DNA of 64,000 nucleotides from Pantoea sp. 18069 (lineage in GTDB: Bacteria > Pseudomonadota > Gammaproteobacteria > Burkholderiales > Burkholderiaceae_C). Below the pieces are notes generated by a model. It had not been told where the DNA came from and did not search any database. It saw only the letters and a list, made by a program, of their open reading frames with translations. How positions within the stretch are numbered: the first letter of the stretch is position 1; every line of letters begins with the position of its first letter. The DNA lies in NCBI RefSeq assembly GCF_902706035.1, contig NZ_CACSJA010000027.1, forward strand, positions 1 to 64,000. Direction: 5' to 3'. Positions 37,075-45,972 of this stretch are shown in pieces. Position numbers and translations under genes: made by a program.

Positions 37075-37155
37075 TGTGTGTCTCCATCCTTTATGTTGAA
37101 ACCGATCTTGCGCGCTTGTTCTCGCGCGCTCAACGGGCCTTGGCATCGCCCAGGC

Positions 37156-38850
37156 TTACTGCATCCATTCCTGGGGAATTTCCATGTCCTGCAGCGGATC
37201 GCGCGGCAGCACGCGGTGTACCAGCACCAGTTGGGCCCAGCGCATGCGCTCGGCGCTGCCTGTCTGGCTGGCCTCCCAGGCCATGGCAACGGCCGTGAAG
37301 CTGTTGTAGAGGGCCGAGCCGGCGGTGCGTGCCAGGCGCTCGCCCTCGGCGCCCGCGTCGACGGCCGCCGCGGCAAAGCCTGCCGCGCGCTCCATTGCGC
37401 CTTGCAGTGCCTGCTTGAAGGCCGGGGCCGCATGCACTTCAGCCAGCAGCCGGGCCGCATGGGCCTGCAACGCCGTCAAGGAGTCTTCGCGGCGAATGGC
37501 GCGCAGCACGTCCAGCGCCACGATGTTGCTCGTGCCTTCCCAGATCGAGCCCAGGTGGGCGTCGCGCACCAGGCGCGGATCGCTCCACTCCTCGATATAG
37601 CCGCAGCCGCCGCGCACTTCCATGGCGTCGCCCGTGACCATGCGCGCGTCGCGGCAGGCGCGGAACTTGATCAGCGGCGTGAGAATGCGCAGCAGCGCGT
37701 AGCCGCCTTCCTCGCCGGCGTCCGAGCGCTGCAGGGCCTGGGCGGTCTGCAGCACCATGGTGCGCGCCTGCTCCGAGCGTATGCGCAGCTTGTCGAGCTG
37801 GCGGCGCATCAGCGGCATGTCCTGCAAGGCCTTGCCGAACGCGTGGCGCTGCTGCGCGATGTATTCGGCCTCGGCCACGGCGCGGCGCATCATGCCGGCG
37901 GCGCGCACGCCGTTCGACAGGCGCGAGTTGTTCACCATGTCGGCCATCTGGGCAAAACCCCGGCCCTGCTCGCCCACCAGATAGGCGACCGCGCCATCGA
38001 TGCGGATCTCGCCGCTGGCCATGGAGCGCGTGCCCAGCTTTTCCTTCAGGCGGATGATGTGGTAGTGGTTGGTGCTGCCGTCGTCTAGCGTGCGCGGCAG
38101 CAGGAACAGCGATACGCCCTTCATGCCCGCGGGGTCGCCCTCCACGCGCGCCAGCACCATGGCAAACGCCGCGTCCGGATTCGAGCAGAACCATTTGTCG
38201 CCGCTCAGGCGCCAGGAGCCGTCGGCATGGGGCGCGGCCAGGGTCTGGGTGTTGCCGATGTCGGAGCCGGCCGCCTGCTCGGTCATGAACATCGCGCCTT
38301 GCGCCTGGTCGTCGAAGTCCGTGGCCGTGAGCTGCTCCCAGTATTTGCCCACCAGCTCGGGCGCGCCGAACTTGCGCAGCGTGCGCGTGAGCGAGTCGGT
38401 CATCGACAGCGGGCAGCACAGGCCGAACTCGGCCTGCACGAACAGATAGGTCAGCGCGTACTTGGCCAGGGGGGGCAGCTTGCCGGCCCAGCCCAGCACG
38501 CCTTCGCGGTGCGACATGATGGCCAGGCTGAAGTCACCGTAGGCGACACGCTCCATTTCCACATAGGCCGGGTGCTTGTCTATGCGCTGGGCGTCCTGGC
38601 CGGTGCGGGTGCGGTGCGCGAGCGTCGGCGGGTTCTTGTCGGCGACCAGCGCCAGTTCGTCAAGGCGCCCGCCCGCGAGTTCGCCCATGCGCGTGAGATA
38701 CGGCTGCAGGTGGGCATCCACGTCCGGCGGCAGGTACAGCCGCAGCAGGGGCGCGAACTGCGCGTCCGTGGTGTACAGGTTGCTGCCATGGCGGTCGGGC
38801 ACCGGGTGGGGTGCAGCCGCGTCTACGGATCGGTGGGCTTTCATGTTCAT
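37156..38850 (-). CDS. Acyl-CoA dehydrogenase, AidB-like subfamily
   Basis: The 564-residue flavoprotein oxidises an acyl-CoA thioester. Its length and the segments SNLYTTDAQFAPLLRLYLPP, MTEQAAGSDIGNTQT, WFCSNPDAAFAMVLARVEG, KEKLGTRSMASGEI and LGSIWEGTSNIVALDVLR follow the AidB-type branch, which is longer than standard acyl-CoA dehydrogenases. Start ATG 38850 has GGAG 7 bases upstream. It is first in an operon with a Bug receptor and a CoA-transferase, all divergent from a LysR gene, so this is probably an inducible acid-degradation unit. The substrate is not evident. Confidence 0.9.
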   Translation of the reverse strand: MNMKAHRSVDAAAPHPVPDRHGSNLYTTDAQFAPLLRLYLPPDVDAHLQPYLTRMGELAGGRLDELALVADKNPPTLAHRTRTGQDAQRIDKHPAYVEMERVAYGDFSLAIMSHREGVLGWAGKLPPLAKYALTYLFVQAEFGLCCPLSMTDSLTRTLRKFGAPELVGKYWEQLTATDFDDQAQGAMFMTEQAAGSDIGNTQTLAAPHADGSWRLSGDKWFCSNPDAAFAMVLARVEGDPAGMKGVSLFLLPRTLDDGSTNHYHIIRLKEKLGTRSMASGEIRIDGAVAYLVGEQGRGFAQMADMVNNSRLSNGVRAAGMMRRAVAEAEYIAQQRHAFGKALQDMPLMRRQLDKLRIRSEQARTMVLQTAQALQRSDAGEEGGYALLRILTPLIKFRACRDARMVTGDAMEVRGGCGYIEEWSDPRLVRDAHLGSIWEGTSNIVALDVLRAIRREDSLTALQAHAARLLAEVHAAPAFKQALQGAMERAAGFAAAAVDAGAEGERLARTAGSALYNSFTAVAMAWEASQTGSAERMRWAQLVLVHRVLPRDPLQDMEIPQEWMQ

Positions 38851-38919
38851 TTGTCTCCTGGGTGGCAGGGCGGCCTCAGGGCGCGCATGGAACAAATTCT
38901 GGCGATGAAGCCTATTCGC

Positions 38920-38970
38920 GTCGAATATTATTAATATATTGATCTATATACTTAAGATATCAATCCGCGG
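38920..38970. promoter_or_regulatory. AT-rich divergent promoter region (acyl-CoA operon and LysR)
   Basis: The 180-base gap between divergent genes holds a strikingly AT-rich core (AATATTATTAATATATTG, then ATCTATATACTTAAGATAT) with several short dyads. This is where LysR binding and both -10 boxes are expected. Confidence 0.45.
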
Positions 38971-39030
38971 GCCGTTCCGTTCTGCCGCAAGCGCGCACGG
39001 CATCGCATTCCCACACGGTCTCAAGCACCT

Positions 39031-39963
39031 ATGATTCACCTGGAAACCCGGCAGTTGCAGTACTTCGTGGTGCTGGCCGAAGAGCTGCATTTCAGCCGCG
39101 CGGCCCAGCGGCTGTGCATTTCGCAGCCGCCGCTGAGCATCGCCATCAGGCAGCTCGAAAGCGCCCTCGATGCCCAGCTGTTCGAGCGCAACAGCCGGGG
39201 CGTGCGCCTGACCCATGCGGGCCGGCATCTGCTGGCGCAGGCGCGCGACATCCTGGAGCGCACGCGCCGCGCCGCCGTCGACACGCGCGCGGTGGCGCAT
39301 GGCATGGCCGGCAGCCTGCGCCTGGGCTTTGTCGGCTCGAGCATGTACCGCGGCCTGCCCGAGGCGCTGGAGCTGGTGCGCGCCCAGTATCCCGACGTGC
39401 GCGTGGACCTGCATGAACTCAACAGCATCGACCAGGTCGCGGCGCTGCAAAGCGGAAAGATCGACCTGGGACTGATGCACACCATGGCGCCGCCCGTAGG
39501 CATGAGCGTGCAAACCATCGTCAGCGAGCCCTTCATCGCCTGCATTCCGGCCAGCCACCCTCTGGCGCAGCAGGCAAATATAGCCATTGCCCAACTGGCC
39601 AACGAACGCCTGATCCTGTTTTCCGAAGCCGTGTCGCCGGATTACTTCCGCGTGATCCGCAGCATGTGCCAGAAGGCCGGGTTCGACCCCGAGCTGCGCC
39701 ATGAAGTGCGCCACTGGCTGTCGGTGCTGTCGCTGGTGAGCACGGGCCAGGGCGTGTCCCTGGTTCCCGCCTGCCTGCAGCGCGCGGGCATGCAGGGCCT
39801 GGCGTTCAAGCCCATGGCCAGGAAGACGCCGCTGTCCGTGCTGCAGGCCATGTGGAACCCGTCACCCGCGCATCCGCTGGTGCCGATACTGCTGGGCCAC
39901 TTCCAATCGGTAGTAAAAAAGCAGTTGCGCGCAGCGGTTCCAGCCGGCACTCGATCGCGGTGA
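39031..39963 (+). CDS. LysR-family transcriptional regulator
   Basis: The 310-residue protein starts METRQLQYFVV-like (HLETRQLQYFVVLAEELHFS), with AAQRLCISQPPLSIAIRQLE as recognition helix, in the BenM/CatM-type branch. The effector domain follows to the end. It is divergent from the acyl-CoA dehydrogenase operon and is its likely activator. A 43-base segment identical but for one base to the 3' part of the paiB-like gene begins at 39953, inside its last codons, so the C-terminus may be altered by recombination. Confidence 0.9.
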   Translation: MIHLETRQLQYFVVLAEELHFSRAAQRLCISQPPLSIAIRQLESALDAQLFERNSRGVRLTHAGRHLLAQARDILERTRRAAVDTRAVAHGMAGSLRLGFVGSSMYRGLPEALELVRAQYPDVRVDLHELNSIDQVAALQSGKIDLGLMHTMAPPVGMSVQTIVSEPFIACIPASHPLAQQANIAIAQLANERLILFSEAVSPDYFRVIRSMCQKAGFDPELRHEVRHWLSVLSLVSTGQGVSLVPACLQRAGMQGLAFKPMARKTPLSVLQAMWNPSPAHPLVPILLGHFQSVVKKQLRAAVPAGTRSR

Positions 39964-39995
39964 CTTCGCTGGTGGGCAGGCGCAAGCTCAGCCAG
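39953..39995 (+). repeat. Copy 1 of a 43-base repeat (paiB 3' fragment)
   Basis: GATCGCGGTGACTTCGCTGG onward matches 42123-42165 with a single mismatch (G at 39979, A at 42149). In the paiB reading frame it gives IAVTSLVGRRKLSQ. It overlaps the stop of the LysR gene and marks a duplication or recombination scar flanking the mocR-paiB pair. Confidence 0.85.
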
Positions 39996-40076
39996 GAGCG
40001 CGCCGCGCAAGTTCCTGCCGGCGGCCAAGTACGATTTCCGATCGGACTGGCGCACGGGGACCGGATCGGGCAAGCG

Positions 40077-41564
40077 TCAAGCCAGCGCGGCAATGGCGTC
40101 TGCCAGGCGCTGCATGCCCTCATCGATCTGCGCCAGCGTCAGGCTTGCATATCCCAGTATCAGGCCCGCTGGCCGGGGCGGCATGGCGCTCTGCGGCCGG
40201 GCAAACAACGGCGATACCGCATAGACGCCCACGCCCGCAGCGCGTGCGGCGGCGATCAGCTGCGGCTCATGCCCGGGCCGCAGCGATGGCAGCCACAGCA
40301 CCAGGTGCAGGCCGGCTGCCGTGCCCGCCACCTTGGCGTCCGCGGGCAAGCGGCGCCGGATCGCGTCCAGCAGCGCGCTGCGCCGGCGCTCGTTCTCGCG
40401 GCGCATGCGCCGCACATGGCGTTCATAAGCGCCGCTGTCGATCAGTGACGCCAGCGCCCGCTGCTCGATCACCGGCGCATGCCGGTCCGCGAGCCGCTTG
40501 GCCTTGCGAAACAGCGGCACCAGGCTGGCGGGCAGCACCAGATAGGCGAGTCTGAGCTGCGGCGACAGCGCCTTGGAAAACGTGCCTATGTAGATCACGC
40601 GGCCATCGGCATCGATGGACTGCAGCGCGTCTATGGGCCGCTGGCCGTAGCGAAACTCGCCGTCATAGTCATCTTCGACGATCCACGCATTGTGCTGGCG
40701 CGCCCACTGCAGCAACGCCTGGCGCCGGGCGATGGGAAGTACTCCGCCGAGCGGAAACTGGTGCGACGGCGTGACATAGGCCAGCCGCACCTGCGCGTCA
40801 AACGGAAGGCTGGAGGTGTCCATGCCAAGGGCATCCACAGGCACGGCCACGCCGCGCGCGCCGCTGGCTTCAAAGCAGCGGCGTGCCATGACATAGCCCG
40901 GGTCCTCGAACACGTAGGCACTGCCCGGCTCGAGCAACAGCCGTGCGCACAGGTCTATGGCCTGCTGCGCGCCCTGCACGATCACAATCTGCTCGGCGGA
41001 GCATGCCAGGCCGCGGGCGCGGCGCAGATAGCCTTGCAGCGCCTGCCTCAGCCCGCTGTCCCCTTCCGGCGCCGCGTAGTAGAGGCTGGGCTGCTGGCGC
41101 AGCAGTTCGGCCTGGTAGGCGCGCTTCCAGGCCAGCGTGGGAAAGTCGCGCGCCGCCACGGCGCCGTAGAGGAAATCAATGCGCGCCGGTGCCGCTGCCG
41201 ACGTCTGGGCCGTCAGCAGCTCCATTCCGGCGACGCGCTGGCCATACGCCGAGAGTACGGACGCCAGCCGCGGTTGGGATCCCGGTTGCGCCTGCGCCAA
41301 CGCATCCGGCGCCAGCGGCGCCGCCACCCTGGCGGCCCGTCCGGGCGCCGTGGCCAGAAAGCCTTCGGCGGCCAGCTGTTCGTAGGCCACCGTGACGGTG
41401 CTGCGCGCCACGCCCAAGTCCGCGGCCAGCGCGCGCGTCGAAGGGAGTTTCGCGCCCACCGCCAGGCTGCCGTCGGCGATCTGCGCGCGCAGCAAGGCGT
41501 AGACGCGCCGGCCACCGCCATTCGCGCCTCTGCGGCGGTCTGCCTTGGCTTTCAACTGGCTCAT
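40077..41564 (-). CDS. MocR/PdxR-family regulator (GntR HTH with aminotransferase domain)
   Basis: The 495-residue protein joins a GntR winged helix (residues 10-80; LPSTRALAADLGVARSTVTVAYEQL) to a fold-type I aminotransferase domain. The PLP site is complete: EDPGY and NAWIVEDDYDGEFRY segments and the lysine in YIGTFSKALSPQLRL. MocR-type proteins sense PLP or an amine and control PLP synthesis, GABA or taurine use. Start ATG 41564. It is divergent from the PaiB-like gene 70 bases away, its most likely target. Confidence 0.9.
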   Translation of the reverse strand: MSQLKAKADRRRGANGGGRRVYALLRAQIADGSLAVGAKLPSTRALAADLGVARSTVTVAYEQLAAEGFLATAPGRAARVAAPLAPDALAQAQPGSQPRLASVLSAYGQRVAGMELLTAQTSAAAPARIDFLYGAVAARDFPTLAWKRAYQAELLRQQPSLYYAAPEGDSGLRQALQGYLRRARGLACSAEQIVIVQGAQQAIDLCARLLLEPGSAYVFEDPGYVMARRCFEASGARGVAVPVDALGMDTSSLPFDAQVRLAYVTPSHQFPLGGVLPIARRQALLQWARQHNAWIVEDDYDGEFRYGQRPIDALQSIDADGRVIYIGTFSKALSPQLRLAYLVLPASLVPLFRKAKRLADRHAPVIEQRALASLIDSGAYERHVRRMRRENERRRSALLDAIRRRLPADAKVAGTAAGLHLVLWLPSLRPGHEPQLIAAARAAGVGVYAVSPLFARPQSAMPPRPAGLILGYASLTLAQIDEGMQRLADAIAALA

Positions 41565-41634
41565 ATAAATTAAAGAAAACTGGATCTTGTGATTGTGCCG
41601 CGCACCGGCCAAAGTGGGCGCATCTGGAGACCCT

Positions 41635-42270
41635 ATGTACCTACCCGCGCATTTTTCCGAAACCCGCCCCCAGGAGCTGACGCGCATCATTCGCCAGAAC
41701 CCCCTGGGCATTCTGGTCTCCCACGGGGCGCAGGGGCTCGATGCCGACCACCTGCCGTTCGAGTTCGACCCGGCTGCCGGCGACCGCGGCCTGCTGACAG
41801 CGCATGTGGCGCGCGCCAACCCAGTCTGGCAGCGCTGCCCCACGGGCACGCCGGTGATGGTGATCTTCCGCGCGACCGATGGCTATATCTCGCCCAACTG
41901 GTACCCCAGCAAGCACCAGGCGCACCGGCAGGTGCCGACCTGGAACTACGAAGTGGTGCACGCCCACGGCCTGCTGACCATTCGCGACGATGAGCGCTTC
42001 GTGCGCGGCATGGTGGGCAAACTCACACGCCGCCATGAGGCCACCGAGCCCCAGCCCTGGAAAATGGCGGATTCGCCACCCGAGTTCATCGACGATCTGC
42101 TGCGCCAGATTGTCGGCATCGAGATCGCGGTGACTTCGCTGGTGGGCAAGCGCAAGCTCAGCCAGAACAAGGCGCAGCGCGACCAGGCCGGAGCCGCCCA
42201 GGCGCTGATGGCACGGGGTAACGGCGCGCTGGCGCAGGCCATGGGTGCGCCGGGCGAGACTGCCGCCTGA
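41635..42270 (+). CDS. PaiB-like FMN-binding protein
   Basis: The 211-residue protein is of the PaiB/flavin-reductase-like split-barrel family: MYLPAHFSETRPQELTRIIR, then LGILVSHGAQGLDADHLPFE, YISPNWYPSKHQAHRQVPTW and a C-terminal EIAVTSLVGKRKLSQNKAQRD. PaiB was described as a negative regulator in Bacillus, but in proteobacteria the role is unclear; flavin or haem binding is possible. Start ATG 41635 follows GGAG. It is probably controlled by the divergent MocR protein. A duplicate of 43 bases of its 3' part lies 2.1 kb to the left. Confidence 0.88.
   Translation: MYLPAHFSETRPQELTRIIRQNPLGILVSHGAQGLDADHLPFEFDPAAGDRGLLTAHVARANPVWQRCPTGTPVMVIFRATDGYISPNWYPSKHQAHRQVPTWNYEVVHAHGLLTIRDDERFVRGMVGKLTRRHEATEPQPWKMADSPPEFIDDLLRQIVGIEIAVTSLVGKRKLSQNKAQRDQAGAAQALMARGNGALAQAMGAPGETAA
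42123..42165 (+). repeat. Copy 2 of the 43-base repeat, inside paiB
   Basis: This is the parent copy, in frame within the PaiB-like gene (IAVTSLVGKRKLSQ). See the copy at 39953-39995. Confidence 0.85.
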
Positions 42271-42323
42271 GCCTGCCCATGCGGGGCCCGCAGCACGCCG
42301 GCCCCCGTGCCGCTGCAGGGGTT

Positions 42324-43136
42324 CTAGCTGCTGCGCTGGTTGACGCGCTCGGACAGCGCCTGCGCACTTTCGCGCCGTTCACTGTAACGGTCCACGAGAT
42401 AGTCCGCGCAGTCGCGCGTGAGCAGCGTGAACTTGACCAGCTCCTCCATCACATCGACTACACGCTCGTAGTAAGGCGAAGCCTTCATGCGGCCGTCGCC
42501 ATCGAACTCCTGGAAAGCCTTGGCCACCGAGGACTGGTTGGGAATCGTGAGCATGCGCATCCAGCGACCCAGCACGCGCAGCTGGTTCACGGCATTGAAC
42601 GACTGCGAGCCGCCCGACACCTGCATCACGGCCAGCGTCTTGCCCTGCGTGGGGCGCACGGCGCCCGCGGCCAGCGGAATCCAGTCGATTTGCGCTTTCA
42701 GAATGCCGGTCATCGCGCCATGGCGCTCGGGCGAGGTCCAGACCATGCCTTCGGCCCACAGCGCGAGTTCGCGCAGCTCTTTCACCTTGGGGTGGTCGTC
42801 GGGCGCATCGTCGGGCAGCGGCAGGCCGCGCGGGTCGAAAATACACGTTTGCGCGCCCATGGCCTGCAGCAGCCGCGCGGCCTCCTCTGTCAGCAAGCGG
42901 CTATACGAGCGCTCACGCACCGAGCCATAGAGCAGCAGAATGCGCGGCGCATGCGATGCGCGCTGCGCAGGCAGCAACTGCGCGAGCGCGGGCGCCGCGA
43001 ATGCCTGCGCGTCGAGATGGGGCAGATCATGGCTGGGCACGATGACGCAGGGTTCTTCACCGCTGTTGCCGATCAGCGCCAGCACATTGCGCGACGCGCC
43101 ACAGACAGGGTTGTGATGGATCGAGATCTCGCTCAT
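42324..43136 (-). CDS. arsH: ArsH with an N-terminal glutaredoxin-type ArsC remnant
   Basis: ArsH is an FMN-dependent NADPH reductase that oxidises trivalent organoarsenicals. Residues from about 36 on are ArsH: PRILLLYGSVRERSYSRLL, IFDPRGLPLPDDAP, and WTSPERHGAMTGILKAQIDW. The first 33 residues instead read SEISIHHNPVCGASRNVLAL then IGNSGEEPCVIV, which is the start of a glutaredoxin-dependent arsenate reductase (HNPxCGxSRN, with the catalytic Cys). The joined 270-residue frame looks like a deletion fusing arsC to arsH. Start ATG 43136 follows AAGGAAA, 10 bases after arsB. The ArsC part is too short to fold on its own, so only ArsH activity is likely. Confidence 0.88.
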   Translation of the reverse strand: MSEISIHHNPVCGASRNVLALIGNSGEEPCVIVPSHDLPHLDAQAFAAPALAQLLPAQRASHAPRILLLYGSVRERSYSRLLTEEAARLLQAMGAQTCIFDPRGLPLPDDAPDDHPKVKELRELALWAEGMVWTSPERHGAMTGILKAQIDWIPLAAGAVRPTQGKTLAVMQVSGGSQSFNAVNQLRVLGRWMRMLTIPNQSSVAKAFQEFDGDGRMKASPYYERVVDVMEELVKFTLLTRDCADYLVDRYSERRESAQALSERVNQRSS

Positions 43137-43146
43137 TTGGTTTCCT

Positions 43147-44436
43147 TCAAACAAACAGGCTCAGGCGCAATGCGAGGGCCGCAAGGGTGGCGACCAGCAC
43201 CGGCAGCGTGAGCACGGCACCGACCCTGAAGTAGTAGCCCCAGCCGATGCGCATGCCCTTTTGCGCCAGCACATGCAGCCACAGCAGCGTCGCGAGACTG
43301 CCTATGGGCGTGATCTTGGGACCGAGATCACAGCCGATCACATTGGCATAAATCATGGCCTCCTTGACCACCCCCGTGGCCGTGGAAGCGTCTATGGACA
43401 GCGCGCCTATCAACACCGTGGGCATGTTGTTCATCGCCGACGACAGCAGGGCCGCAAGCAGTCCCGTTCCCATTGCCGCACCCCAGACGCCGCCCTGCGC
43501 AAAGAGGTTGAGCAGCGCCGCGAGGTCATCGGTCAGCCCGGCATTGCGCAGGCCATAGACGACCAGGTACATGCCCAGCGAGAACACCACGATCTGCCAG
43601 GGCGCGCCGCGCAGCACCCGGCGCGTGCTGATGACCCGGCCGCGCCCTGCGACGGCCAGCAGCAGCGCCGCCGCGGCCGCGGCCACGGCGCTGACCGGCA
43701 CCCCGCGCGGCTCGAGCACAAGAAAGCCCAGCAGCAGCAGGCCCAGCACCGCCCAGCCGGCGCGAAAAGTCGCGCGGTCGCGGATCGCCTCGGTCGGCGA
43801 CTTGAGCTGGGCGAAGTCATAGCGCGCGGGGATGCTGCGCCGGAAGAACAGCAGCAGCACGGCCAGGCTCGCCGCCACGGCCACCAGGTTGACGGGCAGC
43901 ATCACGGCCGCGTAGTCGTTGAAGCCGATCTGAAAGAAGTCGGCGGACACGATGTTCACGAGATTGGACACGAGCAGCGGCAGGCTCGCGGTGTCGGCAA
44001 TGAAGCCTGCCGCCATGACGAAGGCCAGCGTCGCCGCGGGCGAAAAGCCCAGGGCCAGCAGCATGGCCATGACGATGGGCGTGAGAATCAGCGCCGCGCC
44101 ATCGTTGGCGAACAGCGCCGACACCGCGGCGCCCAGCAGCACGATGAAAGCGAACAGCCGCGGCCCCTTGCCGCCGCCCCAGCGCGCGACATGCAGCGCC
44201 GCCCATTCAAAGAAGCCGGCTTCATCGAGCACCAGGCTGATGACGATGATCGCGACAAATGTGGCGGTCGCGTTCCAGACAATGCGCCAGACCACGGCAA
44301 TGTCCGCGAACTGCACCACGCCCAGCAGCAATGCAGCCGCGGCGCCCAGCGACGCGCTCCAGCCAATGCCCAGGCCACGCGGCTGCCAGATGACCAGGAC
44401 CAGGGTAAGAACGAATATCAGGATAGCGGTCAGCAT
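43147..44436 (-). CDS. arsB: Arsenite efflux permease ArsB
   Basis: The 429-residue inner-membrane protein belongs to the ArsB/NhaD ion-transporter superfamily and exports arsenite or antimonite, driven by the membrane potential. It has 12 helices with FANDGAALILTPIVMAMLLA, AGFIADTASLPLLVSNLVNI, MNNMPTVLIGALSID and IGCDLGPKITPIGSLATLLW, as in classical ArsB. It lies 71 bases after arsC and 10 before arsH. Confidence 0.93.
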   Translation of the reverse strand: MLTAILIFVLTLVLVIWQPRGLGIGWSASLGAAAALLLGVVQFADIAVVWRIVWNATATFVAIIVISLVLDEAGFFEWAALHVARWGGGKGPRLFAFIVLLGAAVSALFANDGAALILTPIVMAMLLALGFSPAATLAFVMAAGFIADTASLPLLVSNLVNIVSADFFQIGFNDYAAVMLPVNLVAVAASLAVLLLFFRRSIPARYDFAQLKSPTEAIRDRATFRAGWAVLGLLLLGFLVLEPRGVPVSAVAAAAAALLLAVAGRGRVISTRRVLRGAPWQIVVFSLGMYLVVYGLRNAGLTDDLAALLNLFAQGGVWGAAMGTGLLAALLSSAMNNMPTVLIGALSIDASTATGVVKEAMIYANVIGCDLGPKITPIGSLATLLWLHVLAQKGMRIGWGYYFRVGAVLTLPVLVATLAALALRLSLFV

Positions 44437-44507
44437 GACGCATTGGTTTGTCAGAGGAGTCGAAAGGAGTGGAGCTTTTGCCTATGGGTGCGCCGCAGCG
44501 GGCCCGC

Positions 44508-45014
44508 TCATTGACCCGGGAGTTCACGGGCGGTGCTTTGCAGCCGCGCCTTCTCCAGCTTTTCGGCAGGCAGGTTGACCAGCAACTCCAGCCGGCGTCG
44601 AATCATGTGCATGGTCTGCCGGAAGGCTTCGAGCCTGGCTTCTTCGCCAGCCTCACCTTCCGAAGGATCTGCATAGCCCCAGTGGGCGGTTGCCGGGTGG
44701 CCGGGCCAGATCGGGCAGACCTCGCCCGCCGCGTTGTCGCAGACGGTGATGATCAAGTCCATCTGCGGCGCACCCGCGACTGCGAACTCGTCCCAGCTCT
44801 TGCTGCGCAGGCCTTGCACCGATACGCCGGCACGCTGCAGCACCTGCAGGCCCAGCGGGTGGGGCTGCTGCTGTGCCCGAGGGCTGCTGCCGGCCGAGAA
44901 GGCCTTGAAGCGGCCCCGTGCCATATCGTTGAGCAGGGCTTCGGCCAGGATGCTGCGCGCCGAATTGTGGGTGCACAGGAACAGGACATTGAGAGGCGTG
45001 GTCGTATCAGGCAT
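44508..45014 (-). CDS. arsC: Arsenate reductase, low-molecular-weight phosphatase type
   Basis: The 168-residue protein reduces arsenate to arsenite. The P-loop CTHNSARS is at residues 14-21, with DNAAGEVCPIWPG holding further Cys and FSAGSSPRA typical of the thioredoxin-linked family. It follows arsR by only 6 bases and is the functional reductase of the operon, which makes the second, glutaredoxin-type arsC at arsH dispensable. Confidence 0.93.
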   Translation of the reverse strand: MPDTTTPLNVLFLCTHNSARSILAEALLNDMARGRFKAFSAGSSPRAQQQPHPLGLQVLQRAGVSVQGLRSKSWDEFAVAGAPQMDLIITVCDNAAGEVCPIWPGHPATAHWGYADPSEGEAGEEARLEAFRQTMHMIRRRLELLVNLPAEKLEKARLQSTARELPGQ

Positions 45015-45020
45015 GGTGGT

Positions 45021-45347
45021 TCAGCAGCAGGGCTTGGAAGTGGCAGAAGCGGGGAGGCACGGCGCGCCCTGACAGCAGTTTTCGGTGAGATAGGCGAGCA
45101 GATCGTTCATTGCGGCAAACGCCGCGCGGTAGCGCACATTGCGGCCCTGGCGCTCCTGGCTCACGAGCTCGGCGTGGGCCAGCTCCTTGAGATGGAACGA
45201 CAGCGCGTTGGCCGCGATGCCCAGTTGCTCGGCCAGCGCGCTGGGCGTCAGGCCTTCGGGGCCGGCGACCACGAGCGCACGGAATACGCGCAGCCGGGCT
45301 TCGTGGGCCAGCGCGGCGAGGGAACGTATGGCTTGGGTTTCTTGCAT
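45021..45347 (-). CDS. arsR: ArsR-family arsenite-responsive repressor
   Basis: The 108-residue winged-helix repressor has the helix LTPSALAEQLGIAANALSFH and C-terminal cysteines ENCCQGAPC plus a final CC. The As(III) site is therefore at the C-terminus, as in the Acidithiobacillus/Corynebacterium type rather than the E. coli CVC helix. Start ATG 45347. It is first in the order arsR-arsC-arsB-arsH and is preceded 4 bases upstream by a long palindrome that should be its operator. Confidence 0.92.
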   Translation of the reverse strand: MQETQAIRSLAALAHEARLRVFRALVVAGPEGLTPSALAEQLGIAANALSFHLKELAHAELVSQERQGRNVRYRAAFAAMNDLLAYLTENCCQGAPCLPASATSKPCC

Positions 45348-45351
45348 AAAT

Positions 45352-45379
45352 CAATAATACAACAATTGTTGAATTATTG
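45352..45379. promoter_or_regulatory. ArsR operator palindrome
   Basis: CAATAAT-A-CAACAA on the left and TTGTTG-A-ATTATTG on the right: 14-base arms, symmetric except one position, with no spacer. AT-rich palindromes of this form are typical ArsR sites. Confidence 0.75.
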
Positions 45380-45495
45380 GCTTTCAAATAAGAATAAGCC
45401 GTCACGGCATCGCGGGCCGCGCCACCGGCACCGCAAGCTGCCGTTTCTGAGCAGCGCAGCGTTTTTTAGCGGCTAAAAAGCCCCGCTGCCGCGCA

Positions 45496-45960
45496 TCAGT
45501 CCGGCACCTGTTCGCGCAGCCTGGCCAGAAACGCGTCAACCAGCGAATGGGCGGGGCCGTTCTTGCGCACCGCGAGCACCTTGCTTTTCTCCCGCAGGTC
45601 CGCGATTGGCACGAAGCGGATGTCGGTGCGGTTGTTCGCGGCCACGCTGCGCCCGACGATGGTCGTGCCCAGGCCCGCCGCCACGAGGCCCAGCGCGGTG
45701 TGGATCTCCTTGGCTTCGTGGCCGACCTGAACGCGGGCGCCGGCCTGCGCCAGGATGTTGAGCACCTGGCGCGAAAAGTGCGCATTGGCCACCTTGGGAT
45801 AGCTCACATACGGCAGGGCCTCGAGATCGGCGGCAACGATAGCCGCGCGCGCTGCAAGCGGGTGCTGGACAGGCAGTGCCGCGACCAGCGGGTCGTCGAA
45901 CAGTTCGGTGTAGTGCAGATCGGGCTCGCGCGTGAACGCGCCCAGGCTGCGCGCAGCGCA
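45496..45960 (-). pseudogene. LysR regulator lacking its DNA-binding half
   Basis: The minus strand reads SLGAFTREPDLHYTELFDDP and continues through EALPYVSYPKVANAHFSRQV to GLVAAGLGTTIVGRSVAANN, the effector-binding domain of a LysR protein, ending at TGA 45496. The helix-turn-helix part is missing: the frame meets the IclR 3' end at about 45960. It can no longer bind DNA and is a deletion remnant. Confidence 0.75.
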
Positions 45961-45972
45961 AGACTGCGCCCT

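Noticed and set aside
34993..38088. Open frame of 1,031 codons on the plus strand
   Set aside because: Antisense to the CoA-transferase, Bug and acyl-CoA dehydrogenase genes, with low-complexity composition and no recognisable motif.
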